A stretch of DNA of 64,000 bases from Symsagittifera roscoffensis (GCF_963678635.1 NC_087065.1:39989430-40053429); one strand, 5' to 3'; positions 19,429 through 30,338 are shown, counted from the stretch's first letter. Notes: a model not told the origin generated them from the sequence alone. Numbers and translations are program-made.

Positions 19429-21010
19429 GTGAATTGCAGTGTCCTCACCAGCAATTTGGATATCTTCGAGAAAATCTTCGAGATTCTGCTGAATTGTTTC
19501 CGCTCAAGAGCACGAGGGCATCAAGTGATGATGCGCTGTGAAATGCGAGAGCAATGCAAATTGGAGACCTTAGACAAGTTCATGGATGACTGGGAGACCC
19601 TGAGAAGTGAAAACACAGCCAAACGCGGGCGAGTCAAACAGTAGGATGAACATAACGGTGGCCTCAAAAGCCTTGAAGAGTGACGAGCTTAGATCATTTC
19701 ATGCAACTCACTCCCCTCTCTCAACCAATGAACCAATGCCGGAAGAATTGAGACTGAACTCCGAAGAGTAACTTTTGCTGAAGCCTCGGATGAGATGAAG
19801 TTATAACAAAAAAATTTCTGGCAACTTTATTATTAGGTCTGCAAATCAGGGCAACAGCTGGTACAAATCTAGAGACGATGTGAACACGAGATGCTCTTTT
19901 GCAAATCGCAGTTCCATGGACCATCATGCATCAATATGTGCAACATACAAACAAGTCGTGAAGCCATTTTTTTCGAAAACGCTTAGATTGTTGCTTAGAA
20001 AACGAGGATCCAGATTTTGAACGAGGATCATGAAGATTTTGTAAGGGGATGAATCTCGAAATTCGGCCCCAGGTGCTTTTTTTGTAACTTGGGGGAGGGG
20101 GGTCATTTTAAATCAAATTTGCACACATTTGGGATGCTGTGGCTCATATTAAGCATCCAAGGCTTGATCAGAATTTTTGAATCGGTTACAAAGCAGCAGC
20201 AAAAGATGCCTAGAGCAGGGTTTAACAAGAAATGGCGACTAAGGAAATCAAACAGAACGAAAAGCTTGAATTAGAGAATAAGAGGGCACAGGACCAATTC
20301 AATGCCATCGAAACATCAGCTGTGGATGAGACGAGACGAAGGCACCAAGTAGCTTGATCACTACATTAAATATCATCTTTGGTCGGACGATTGTAATGGT
20401 GCCTCAGGGCAGCAAGATACAGTCAATATTCTCGGTAGCGGGGCATCAGGTAATCAGAAGTTTCAGTGAACCCCTGGAGATCAACATGATGCACATGGAT
20501 ACTTATGCAGAATACATGAGACAGGCAGAACCGCGCACTGAATCGAGGGCTGTGCGAGCCTTGTTAGTGATAGCCTTGTTAGTGATATTTATACAGACTA
20601 CATGAGACAAGCAGAACCGCGCACTGAATCGAGGGCTGTGCGAGCTTTGTTAGTGACAGGTGGTAACCGAACCATGAAACATCATGGCAGTAACGTGAAG
20701 TCTATAAACCATATCAAGTAATGCTCAACGTGGATGATACTAGTTTTACTTTAAGACCTATATTACTACAGATAACGACCAGATAGCTTGAATATACCTG
20801 GATCAAAAAGAGTTGAAGGCCAGGAGAAATGGCCATGACGCATTGATGGAATAAGATGCGGTTACTTTGGATACGAGGGAGATGTGGCTTCACATCTGCT
20901 GGACACAGACGGGAAGAAGATAAGAGTCACAGGATTCCTAGAAACAGGAGAAGTAGTCAGTGTTATGCCGATCAAAGACGAGGCAAAGAATGTGTTTTTA
21001 CCAGGGACGA
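19429..21010 (+). mobile_element. Gag-protease remnant of a second Gypsy-like element
   Basis: A G+C-richer island with broken + strand coding in several frames. Pieces include CEMREQCKLETLDKFMDDWE (19530-19590), a charged 41-residue frame with its own ATG at 20232 (MATKEIKQNEKLELENKRAQ) resembling Gag coiled coil, a piece around 20450-20580 (RSFSEPLEINMMHMDTYAEY), and a retropepsin-like end at 20860-21010 in which GFLETGEVVSVMPI stands where proteases have the LDTGA active-site block. The active Asp is changed to Glu and the following Ala to Glu. It stops at the hairpin at 21014. It could be a fragment of the same family as the large element, whose own protease lies just outside the window. 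Confidence 0.6.
20514..20656 (+). repeat. 86-bp tandem duplication within the gag remnant
   Basis: A stretch of about 57 bp beginning ACATGAGACA and ending TTGTTAGTGA occurs at 20514 and again at 20600. The two copies differ at a few bases. Confidence 0.85.
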
Positions 21011-21013
21011 TAT

Positions 21014-21140
21014 GATACGCTAGAACCTAAGATTGGCAGGCGCAAATCGCGTAGCCATCTACATGACTTTTATTGGAGTTCTCCCTGCCATGTAGATGGC
21101 TACGCGATTTGCGCCTGCCAGTCTTAGGCTCTAGCGTATC
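21014..21140. repeat. Foldback hairpin 1 (52-bp arms, 23-nt loop)
   Basis: Arms 21014-21065 and 21089-21140 are inverted copies with two mismatches. The loop 21066-21088 starts ACTTTTATTGG and ends TCTCCCTGC, and is the same as the loop of the second foldback except for one base, although the arms are unrelated apart from CCATCTA near the loop. Confidence 0.95.
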
Positions 21141-21359
21141 AGATTTATGGCCATTATAATCGAATATTTGTTGCTCAAAAAATCCATGAAAGTTTAAATT
21201 CTTAATGCGACTATTTATAAAAATGTGAAGGAGCTTCGTTTTTCAGTGTGTTTTATTTATGTTTTTTACAGAGTTGAGAAAAACTGGCTTGAATTGTTTT
21301 TGGTCTAGTTTCGAGGGAGTAAAGAAGGCGAGCATGCTCATATATGCTTCATTTAGGCC

Positions 21360-21944
21360 AATTAATTTTCTTCAATATTAAACTTTGCTTTTAATTGGGT
21401 TTAATTAGTTTGTTAAGTTTTGTTAACGCCATTTTTAGAACAAAAAACATAAAAGAAGTTCTGCAAAAAAATGAAAATAATTTTGGTTTAAATTTTTTGA
21501 TTTTTTTTTCAATTTTCTGGTCAATTTTTATCAAAAACTTTTCTTCAGTTTGATTTTTTTAGTTGATTGTTAAAGATAGTGTCGTCCAGCTTTTCCACTA
21601 CTAAGAATTCATCCAAATGATCCTTTCTCCCATCTAGAGGACTTTTATTGGAATTCTCCCTGCCCTCTAGATGGGAGAAAGATCATTTGGATGAATTCTT
21701 AGTAGTGGAGAAGCTGGACGACACTATCTTTAACAATCAACTAAAAAAAGCAAACTGAAGAAAAGTTTTTGATAAAAATTGACCAGAAAAATGAAAAAAA
21801 AATAAAAAAATTTAAACAAAAATTATTTTCATTTTTTTGCAGAACTTCTTTTATGTTTTTTGTTCTAAAAATGGCGTTAACAAAACTTAACAAACTAATT
21901 AAACCCAATTAAAAGCAAAGTTTAATATTGAAGAAAATTAATTG
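21360..21944. repeat. Foldback hairpin 2 (281-bp arms, 23-nt loop)
   Basis: A near-perfect palindrome with arms 21360-21640 and 21664-21944, only a handful of differences and one 1-nt gap. The loop 21641-21663 matches the loop of hairpin 1. The outer ends read AATTAATTTTC. No coding capacity and no clear target duplication. Confidence 0.95.
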
Positions 21945-22712
21945 CACGTAAGATGGTTTTCTCAACGCTCTTTTAGATTGTAAAATTTGCTGATCGCAAA
22001 AATGATTTATTTTTTTTAGTTTTTTTCCCATCATTGCATTTTGTCACTAAGAAATCTGAGCAAATTAAGCTAACGCAAAATAGGGAAATTGGGTCGATTC
22101 TTACATAGTAATAATTTTTTTACGTCATACTTTGAATAATTTTTTTGCAATTTTCGAAGAGTTCTTCTTCCCAGTAGCGAGAAAAACCTGTATAAATTTC
22201 ATTATTAGATTAATTTCGAACGAGCAGGCTTATAATAGGGCAATAAGTTTTTCTTTGAGCCATGAAAACTCAATTTTACTCCACTAAAGTTAGATCATAA
22301 AAATTCTTTCAGCGTCTTTTTGAGAACAATTATTTTTATTTAAATTCAAAATAAAAACCTGCAAAAATGAAAAAATTTCAGAATGTTTTACTTTGATATT
22401 TGTTTTTTTTAAAATATTTTCGTGGAACTTTATCTATCTTAATACTTTATACTTAATCTATCTATATTGTCTAAATAAATAACTTCTGCTTCTCCTTCAC
22501 ATCGTCACACTAAACGACCAAAAAAGCGACGTAATTTGAAAGAAAAAAAATGATAATTAGAGGTTCGGCTCCGCCTTCTGTGCTTCTTATTTTTTAGGAA
22601 ATCATGTCGACAATTTCTTTTTCCATCGCTCAATTTTGATCATAGATGTTCCACTGGACTTTGGTGAAGTATAAATTCGTTTTATTTACGTAATGAAATA
22701 TGACAAAAACTT
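21945..22712. other. AT-rich noncoding sequence
   Basis: No coding frame, long A/T runs, nothing recognised. Confidence 0.5.
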
Positions 22713-22818
22713 TTGGACAACCTGGGAATACAGCAAATACAAACACTGGAAAATCGGGATCTACTTAACAATCTCCACCCCTTTCAATTAGCATTTTTCC
22801 ATACAATTGATGTAGGAA

Positions 22819-22901
22819 ATTGTAAGATAAGCATTTTCGGTGTGGGTAAATGTAAGATAAGCATTTTTGGTGTGGGTAAAAGTAAGATAAGCATTTTTGG
22901 T
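22819..22901. repeat. 30-bp tandem repeat, three units
   Basis: The unit TGTAAGATAAGCATTTTCGG plus TGTGGGTAAA occurs three times with one or two substitutions; the last unit is truncated. Confidence 0.9.
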
Positions 22902-22995
22902 TTATGGAGGTCAACCCGGGTAGTATTTCAACTGCATCTTAGCGTTACATTACCTTTCCAGGCCTTTTTGTTAGTTTTAATCGGTTTTTTTTTAT

Positions 22996-23225
22996 AAGAC
23001 CGCTCAAAAACTGCTTAAAAACCGCTCAAATCTTGCTTGAAAAACCGTTCAAAAATCACCGCAAGAAATGAGCGGTTTTTGAGCGGTTTTTTAAGCAAGA
23101 TTTGAGCGGTTTGAGCGGTTTTTCCAAAAAAACCGCCCAAACCACCCAAACCGCTCAAATCTTGCTGGAAAACCGCTCAAAACGCCCATATCTTGAGCGG
23201 TTTTTGAGCGGGATCTCGACCCGGG
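22996..23225. repeat. Cluster of GAGCGGTTTTT motifs in both orientations
   Basis: More than ten copies of GAGCGGTTTTT or its reverse complement, often with AGCAAGATTTGAGCGG, arranged as nested inverted repeats. The block and its left flank lie between two CCCGGGT sites (22915-22921 and 23218-23224 approximately). It can fold into large alternative hairpins. Confidence 0.85.
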
Positions 23226-23983
23226 TGAAGAACCTGAATAAAATCATTGCAATCCATTTCTTATCATAACGGGTAGTCTCCGAATGGTTTCTATGTGGTC
23301 TCTATTAATCAACTGGTCCCTATTTTGCTGAAATTGTATGGGTTAACTCAAGTTTTGCTTTTAAAGAGAGTTATGAAATCTATTTTAACAGCTGATTTGC
23401 GTCAGAAAAACTCTTGGTTCCTCGAAGTTTTTTAGCTGACATCAAAGTAAGAGCTCATAGAGAACCATCAAAGAATTAAAAGAGAGAAATTTTTGCCATT
23501 TAAAGCCAGATAAACTCGCGCTTCTTATTTCGCGTAAGTTTTGAACAGATATGACCTGGCAAATTATTTCAATGAAACGTTTCAAACCAAAGTGAAATGG
23601 TCTTGCCAATACTTTCAATGAATCATTCCAAAATGAACCAAAAACAAGCAATAGTTTAATGAATTTCAAAAGCCAGCAAATATTTAGATGTCCTTTGACT
23701 AATATGGCCTAATTTTCTTGACATTTTCAGCCGGTATAGAAGTTTAAAAAAGGTTTAACCAATGCCAAAACCCTAAAAATCATAACTTTTTAAAAATCAT
23801 TCTCGAGCTTAAACTTATGACCTGATCGCTTTGTCAGCTTTTTGTGAACTATGGGCACATAAACGCAAAGCTAAAGGGTTTGCCAGCCCGCAGTCCCAAC
23901 CTAGCATCCCGAAAATAAGGGCAATTGTCCTGGGATTAAATTGCTAAAGCACGAGTCACGTTTTTGCGTTTAGTTACGTTTCT
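23226..23983. other. AT-rich noncoding sequence
   Basis: Short frames only, nothing recognised. Confidence 0.4.
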
Positions 23984-24282
23984 GGGAGTCTGCAAGGAAA
24001 CGTCTTTTCAAAAAAAGCCCACAAAAATTTCAGTAGAAATAAACTTTGAAATTTCATATTACGAAAAAATAAACAATGATGAAACAAAATTTACAATGGT
24101 TTAACACAAACTAGATAACGCTCTGAAAAAGTACAGATCAGTTTTGTCTTCGTAAACAAACATTATATTTTGTACTCTTTCATTTAATACTCGATACTTT
24201 TTCTTTTTTGTGAACTTATGGCCCCTCGATGCATCAAAAAAATTGAGTTTTTATACGGAAGCGACTTTTTACAGGCTGCCCA

Positions 24283-25150
24283 CTACTTTCCACATATTTG
24301 GGCGGGCTCCTGAAATATGATTGAATCCCGAAATGCCATCCCTCGACAGCATTTGTTGTTGGAGCAATCCCCATCACGGCCGCATCTTGCTGGTTTCAAA
24401 GGAGCGTGGGAATGAATTTTCACGGTTGACACCAAGCTTCTTATATGAGTAGAGCCGAAGTACAGACAAAACTCGTCAGTTTTCTCAGTTTTCTCGGGTT
24501 CTAAAGAATTTCTGTCGCATACACTCTGAATTTCCTGAACTATCATGTCATAGGAATTGCCGATCTTTTCCTTTTTTTTCGAATGCAAGGGATGGCAGCA
24601 TTTTTAAAGCCAGCGCTAAATTGTGGTGAGTTGTTTCGTAGGTCACTTTCAGACCCAATTCATTAATTTTTCTCATGTAACTCTGGAAGAGATGGAAAAA
24701 TCAACACGATAAATGTGCTTCGGGGAATGTTTTTTGGAAGGACTGAAGAGCAGCTTGCTCAAAATCTAACAAAATTTTTTCAGGCCGACAGTTGAGTGCT
24801 CCATCAATTAACGCCTGCAAAAGCGATTTTAGGTTTTTTTGGTTTTGTTAGGAAGGAAGGCTTAAATGCAAGCTGGCGCAATGCCAGATACACTAACATG
24901 AATTGAATATAGCTGATAGAACATTTTTGGAGTAACTTTAAAAGTTCCATCGGCTAACCAGAAGTATGACTTCTCCAGAACGCTCAGCATTTCAAAAATC
25001 TATCTGCTTACATCTAGCTGCTTACGAAAATTTGTTCCATTATCATCAAATTCGACAATAAAAGCGAAATTTTCATATTTTGATTTAGTTCTTGTTGAAC
25101 GTTGGATTTTTTAAAACTCATTTGGTGTTGCTTCACTCGCTCTTTGCTGT
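24283..25150 (-). pseudogene. MULE transposase DDE core and C-terminus (broken)
   Basis: Read from 25150 downwards, with stops and frame changes. Recognisable blocks are FAFIVEFDDNGTNFRK, SYFWLADGTFKVTPKMFYQL (DGTF holds the first catalytic Asp, about 24940-24965), LLDFEQAALQSFQKTFPE (second Asp, about 24745-24775), FFHLFQSYMRKINELG (about 24650-24710) and TTNAVEGWHFGI near 24340-24365 (the conserved NAVEGWH of the MULE C-terminus). The adjacent frame with CSNNKCCRGMAF is a shadow of the NAVEGWH region. The copy is a fossil. Confidence 0.75.
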
Positions 25151-25189
25151 GAAAGCAGCTAGGTCGGCGTCTAACTGTTTTTGAGTCAG

Positions 25190-25760
25190 GGATGTCTGTT
25201 TACAGGCCCCTCTCCCACCCCCTCGACCTCTTCCACGCATCGACCCCCGCTGACCTCTTCGCATCCTTCCGCGACCTTTAAACGTCTGCATCATTTGACC
25301 TCGTCCTCAGTGACCACCACACCCTCTATTCATCATGTACTGCTTGCTTCTATCTACCAGCTTCTTAGTAATTCATCTACCAATGGCTCGGTGTTGATTG
25401 ACCGGGCGAATTCTGTTGGCTATCGGTACTCTCTGGACAAGATTCAGCTCAGATGGTTCCGAAATGGCTAATTTCATTGGTCTCCTGTCCAACGTCACAT
25501 TGTTGTACTTTTGAATAGCCCTAACAGCGCTTCCTCTGTTTTCAAAGTGTACTTCAGCCGTGATGGGGATTGCTCGAACAACAAATGCTGTCGAGGGATG
25601 GCATTTCGGGATTCAATAATTTTTCAGGAGCCCACCCAAATATGTGAAAAGTAGTGGGCAGCCTGCAAAAAGACGCTTCCGTAGAAAAACTCAACTTTTT
25701 TGATGCATCGAGTGGCCATAAGTTCACAAAAAAGAAAAAAATTGAGTATTGTATAATAGA
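25190..25760 (+). pseudogene. Second MULE C-terminal fragment, opposite strand
   Basis: On the + strand ARTTNAVEGWHFGI is readable near 25580-25620, matching the minus-strand copy. Upstream (25190-25470) is a C-rich stretch that looks coding-like (LFHASTPADLFASFRDL) but does not match a MULE core I know. It may be captured host or other transposon sequence. Confidence 0.5.
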
Positions 25761-25907
25761 GTACGAAACATAATGTCCATTTACGAAGACAAAACTGATC
25801 TGTAATTTTTCAGAGCGTTATCTAGTTAAACCATTGTAAATTTTGTTTCATTTTTGTTAACTTTTTAGTAGTATTAAAATTCAAAGTTTAATTCTACTGA
25901 AATTAAG

Positions 25908-26330
25908 TCAGCTTTTTTTGAAAAGACAATTCCTTGCAGACTCCCGGAATAGATCTTTACTTGGGAGGGCAAACTGAATGGCCAAATCGTTTGTAATAGG
26001 CAAAACCGCACTGGCAACTGCAACAGTCTGGGTAAATCTCTCGCTGAGATCTTTTATATGCTGTATGACATTTCGAGCCTCCAATTTTCCCGCTGAAATA
26101 TCGTGATTATGCTCTCCACCATCTATTAATTCGTTATTTTCAGCAATGGCAGTTGCTCGACATTTATATGTTTGATATTTTGAGCAAATCCAGTTTTCTG
26201 TAATTTTATTTTTTCGTTTGAAATAAAATTCATGGCCGGACGCTATATGAATTGGCTTGTTTTTAGATGAAACTGTGAACTCGAAAGAAGACTCAATCAT
26301 AAAGTGTTTATTGTGTTTGCGTTTGTTCAT
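25908..26330 (-). CDS. FLYWCH zinc finger, N-terminus of MULE transposase
   Basis: 140 codons from ATG at 26330 (MNKRKHNKHFMIES). The FLYWCH finger covers about residues 15-75: FEFTVSSKNKPIHIASGHEF, then WIC and YKC (two Cys) and HNHD (two His). This domain binds DNA and is found at the N-terminus of animal MULE transposases. Residues 80-140 (LEARNVIQHIKDLSERFTQT) match the usual helical region before the DDE core. The frame runs into the inverted duplicate at 25950, so the last residues (RESARNCLFKKS) lie inside the repeat. Confidence 0.8.
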   Translation of the reverse strand: MNKRKHNKHFMIESSFEFTVSSKNKPIHIASGHEFYFKRKNKITENWICSKYQTYKCRATAIAENNELIDGGEHNHDISAGKLEARNVIQHIKDLSERFTQTVAVASAVLPITNDLAIQFALPSKDLFRESARNCLFKKS

Positions 26331-26626
26331 CACTTGAGTAAAGTATAAAGTGACTGTCAGAATTTAATTTTTGTCAGAATTGTTACGTCAAATTCAAATT
26401 GTTATGAATTAGCACAAGCAGCTTTTTTTAGTAATCATAATGGTTTACCGAAAAATCTAATTTAAAACAAATTACAAACTTGTGGTTAAGAGCCCTAAGT
26501 AAATTAGGAAGCCTCCTTTTAGCATGTATAACTAAGATAAACCAAGTTTTTCATTAAGGTGCGTGTGTTAATTGGAGGATTAACTTTGGTGTGATAAGAG
26601 TTAAGATAAGGAATTCATACAGCAAT

Positions 26627-26970
26627 AATTTTAATAGTGAAATGACTAGGTGTTAAAATGTACTGTGTTAAACTGGAAAATATTGTTGTCGATTTAAATT
26701 GTTGGCTCTTTTCCAGTTCCCCTCTTTCAAATTCAATTGTGAAAAGTCTATTTAACGTTGTCATAATGCAAGGAAACTTGGCATGGTGAACAAATCGACA
26801 ATTTTGAACTGATTTGTTCTTCATACTCTACAGCGTAACATCACGCATTTAGCCGTAATAACACGTAAAACAAACATAAAACTCGGTATTTTGAAAGGGG
26901 GGAAACTGGAAAAGAGCCAAATTGTTTAATAGTGAAATGACTAAGTGTTAAAATGTACGGTGTTAAATCG
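26627..26970. repeat. Direct repeats flanking the 219-bp MITE
   Basis: A 40-bp segment starting TTTAATAGTGAAATGACTA occurs at about 26628 and 26926, 298 bp apart, one on each side of the MITE. It is far longer than a target duplication, so a local duplication is implied. Confidence 0.75.
26702..26920. mobile_element. 219-bp MITE with about 30-bp terminal inverted repeats
   Basis: The ends are TTGGCTCTTTTCCAGTTCCC and its inverse GGAAACTGGAAAAGAGCCAA (26889-26920). The flanking bases ATTG on both sides fit a 4-bp target duplication (or AATTG, 5 bp). No coding capacity. Superfamily not assigned. Confidence 0.7.
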
Positions 26971-27003
26971 TATGTCATTAAATTGTAGGACACCATTTAT
27001 TTA

Positions 27004-27078
27004 TAGGGGTGGAGATTCTTAAGTAGGTACCTTAGGGTTAGGATATCTTACGGGGGGGGGCATTGTTAAGTAGATCCG
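27004..27078 (+). repeat. G-run mini-element, copy 1
   Basis: GGGGTGGAGATTCTTAAGTA plus GGTACC, then a G8 run followed by CATTGTTAAGTAGATCCGAA. Two half-units of the same pattern stand in tandem (G-run, TTNTTAAGTAG, RTCC). Confidence 0.7.
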
Positions 27079-27370
27079 AAAATCCTACACACCTTCGGCT
27101 TGCACTTGTCCAAATTTGCAAGCCTCCTTTTTGTTTTCAGTGTAAAACTTTCATGATCATGAAAACATCAAATAGAACAACTGGTCCAGGAAAAACGCAA
27201 CCGTAAAAGAGACGTATTTCTGAACAATTGGTTTGTTTATCCTTCTTTCTCTAAGCTTTCACCGCGATTGTCGGATCTCTCAAACTATCCCACTGCCCAC
27301 TGCACTCGTTGCTAAGTACATAATTCAAATAAATACAAAATTCGCAAATGCTTAACCATTGAATTAATTC

Positions 27371-27443
27371 TCTATATGGGTGGCAATTCGTTACTAGGTA
27401 CCCTAGTGGGGGGGGGGGGGGGATAGTTAAAGAGATCCCGATT
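27371..27443 (+). repeat. G-run mini-element, copy 2
   Basis: GGGTGGCAATTCGTTACTAG plus GTACC, then a G run of about 15, then GATAGTTAAAGAGATCCCGA. Same plan as the copy at 27004. Confidence 0.7.
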
Positions 27444-27841
27444 AACTTGCCCAGGAAAACAAGCATCAATTTGATTATGTTAACGTATTATGCGCAGACT
27501 TTCAGCTCGAACAATGACAGCTTGATCAACCAATGATTTTATATACTTTTGACAGGTACAAATGTACAATTGATGTGGGGACCCTGGATTTAGTCTTGCC
27601 AGATATAATTTTCATGTCAAAACAAAACTGCACGAGATATTCCTCCAATCACAGTAGTGTTGTAAACAAAAAGGTGTAGCACCTCTGTTATGGTCCTATT
27701 GTTACGTTAAAGACCACAATAAGTCGCATGAAGCTATCAGACATCTACTATGATTCAATCAGATTCGAAGAACCTAATAGCTTATCAGCCGAAAGTCTAA
27801 AATTAAGCAGGCATAGGTTTTAATTTTGCTTTGGCCCAAGT

Positions 27842-28056
27842 AAAAACATTTCCCCTCCCCCTAAACTAACCAAATGAATGATTGCCCCCCCCCCCACCCC
27901 CTAAAAAGTTGAATTTAACAGCAAAGCCAACATGCAAAATTTTGAATTCTGATTTGCTGAAAAAGAAGCCAACGATCAAAGTTAACGATCTCTCTGATTC
28001 AGGGGGGGGGGGGGGGGGGGTGGTGGTTGTTTACATGATTTAGGGGGAGGTTTAAA
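27842..28056. repeat. C-run and G19-run pair in inverted arrangement
   Basis: The left part has CCCCTCCCCCTAAAC and a C13 run with more C blocks. The right part has a G19 run (28002-28020) and GATTTAGGGGGAGGTTTAAA, partly the inverse of the left. A likely G-quadruplex or MITE-like element; run lengths may be unreliable. Confidence 0.5.
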
Positions 28057-28614
28057 TATACTTAGGAAGAAATTGTTCACTTGGTCCTTTCCGTTCACTT
28101 GTAAGCTCAGGGACATCAGATACGAAAAAAATCCTTATTGACAAAAGAATTTGTAACTAAGTGTTTTTGAAGAACTTTTTCTGCTAAATAAAGTATTTTG
28201 ATTTAGAGCTGCACTGCTTTTACTGACCCATCTGATAGCAGACGGTTGTTGACTTACTTATTTTATTACTCCAGACAGACACATTAATATGTCTGGCTGG
28301 TCAAGTCAGTTCACTCAATTACTAACTATTTTCAATTCACTCGATTTTCTGTTGATATAGGGTAATTGGGTTCAAATTGAGATAGAAGAAGCATATTTCA
28401 TCAAATCAATCATATTTGTTTGATGATTGATTGACAGGCGCTCATGTAATTGCTAGTATTCAAAACAAATAAATCAGTTTTACATCATACGTTTTGTATA
28501 TATTTTTGAAGAAATTGTTGATCTTGTTAAATATTTCACCCCTAGTGCAATAGGGGCCAATTCGGTTCAAGGTACAAAATTCGTTTAAGCTTAACTGTTC
28601 AATTCTTTCTTTCT

Positions 28615-28670
28615 AGGGGGGCCAATTCGTCACAAGGTACCACAGAAGGGGGGATAGTTAACAAGATCCG
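28615..28670 (+). repeat. G-run mini-element, copy 3
   Basis: GGGGGGCCAATTCGTCACAA plus GGTACC, then GGGGGGATAGTTAACAAGAT and CCG. Same plan as the copies at 27004 and 27371. Confidence 0.7.
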
Positions 28671-30338
28671 AAATAGTTTACTTATGATTTTGGGTTGGAC
28701 CTTTGGCATCTTTCCTATTGCAGTTTCATTGCAGGAGGACTCCCCAACAAGTAGTTCAATTTGCCTAGAGAGGACCTTTTCACGTGATCTGAGCTACTTG
28801 TAACTCCAAAGAAAGGTTGCTAAATGATATCATAGACGTTTCCGTGGTTACATGGGTTCTGTAAAGACAATTATGTATGTGGCGAGAAAAATAGGTCAGA
28901 GTTTTTGGTAGTTTACTAGTTTAATGCTAGATTTGATTTTGATTTTTTCTCGACACTAAAATAAACTTTTTGATTCTTTTGAATCCAAATCACGACCAAT
29001 AGTGTTAAATGTGATACCAGACTCAATGCCTACGAGTTTTCCTGAGAAGTGAAGTGGTGGGAACAATAAGATTTATAAACTTCATTAAAATCAAAAACTG
29101 ACTCTGAATGTATCTTATTGCAACTTAAGGCTGAACTTGAACAAAAGCCCGTTATTCTGTCTACGTTATTCTGGGCCGATTGTCTAATGACCTCTTTTTG
29201 CCCGCCTCCAGTACTCAAGCTTATTGCTTAGCAATCGAATTAAACCTCATTTTACAGCCTCTATCCGAACTTAAATCACCAACACTATCAAAACTCTCGA
29301 TAGCAACCAAGTTGGCTAAAATCCCCCCACCCCACCCCCCACCCCTACCGACTCTCCCCTTCTCACTTTGCTGAGCCATCGTGCTCCCGGAAATTAATAA
29401 TTCTAGACCGAGGCATTATAATAGTACGAGGAACATGGGAAAACAAACAACATGGGAGTTTGAAATTATAGATAAATGCTTAAGACTTCTGTGCGATTAT
29501 GATAATTTATCCTCTACTTATTATATTAAATCTATATCATGTCTTCGGAGGCAACCAAATGAATATAAAGGCACTTCGAATCTAGCAACGGAAGGAAGGG
29601 AGGAAGACGGTTGTTAAATGAAAACTTTGTCCTCAGATTGGACAAGATAATACGATGCATCTTATAAAAGATCGATGAACTCTTAGCTGTTATGGAATCA
29701 GGTTAAAAGTTATCAAAAGAAAAAACATCTCAAAGAGCTACAACACCCGAGTGTCAATTTAACTTTTGTTAATTTTGTTTATTTTGCGACAATCATCGTG
29801 ATTGCGGGCAATCCTTTGCTTCATTTAGTCGAAGATAATTTGAAACTAAAATTTCGTTCCGATTGATTCATGCGACATGTTTATTAGTCGACATATACTA
29901 CATTTTTTAAACCTAAGGAAATTCCATCCACATTAACTCCACATTTTTTTTTCTTAAAGCAGCAGCGATCATTTAAAAATTAAACTGTAAGCTCGAATGA
30001 AAAAAATTGCCAAAAATCAAGCTCTCACGTTGTTTGACGAGTTCTTTTGAAAATTGACGAGGATGAAGTCTAAGAAAACTATCATTTTAGGACACAACTC
30101 TCGATCTTTCCTGAGAAGCACAACAAGTAATCTCTTCTTAGAAACTTTCTGTGAAACAATCATCTTTCAACTCTAGATCATAAAAAGCCGAGGGAAGTTA
30201 TGTTTAACGAGGTGCAATCCCCAAACCGCAGTGCCAAGCAGAAATTATAAGCCAAATTTTACGGAGCATAACTGTGAAGGTTTAGAATTGAGCGAGTACG
30301 TTTCGTTATTAGTTTTTGAAAAAAACCACGATCTTGTC
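28671..30338. other. AT-rich noncoding sequence
   Basis: Only short frames without recognisable features; C-runs at 29323-29346. Confidence 0.4.

Larger units (their letters stand above)
23984..26330 (-). mobile_element. Rearranged Mutator-like element (MULE) with FLYWCH-type transposase
   Basis: Minus-strand pieces of a MULE transposase flank an inverted duplicate of its own 3' end. The N-terminal FLYWCH finger is at 26330-25908. The DDE part is at about 25150-24283. Between them, 25567-25950 is an inverted copy of 23984-24385 (about 385-400 bp each, clearly similar), covering the transposase C-terminus and the sequence beyond it, down to GGGAGTCTGCAAGGAA. The element therefore cannot be read as one gene. 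It is either two MULE fragments in opposite orientation or an internal inverted duplication. Confidence 0.75.

Noticed and set aside
21066-21088. The shared hairpin loop as an unremoved sequencing adapter
   Set aside because: Not a known hairpin adapter that I can recall, and the arms have diverged by substitutions, which a technical snap-back would not show. Kept as a refutation test and not as the main reading.
24283-24588. A Cys-rich small protein (CGRDGDCSNNKCCRGMAF) on the minus strand
   Set aside because: It is the shadow frame of the MULE NAVEGWH region, as the plus-strand duplicate at 25570 shows.
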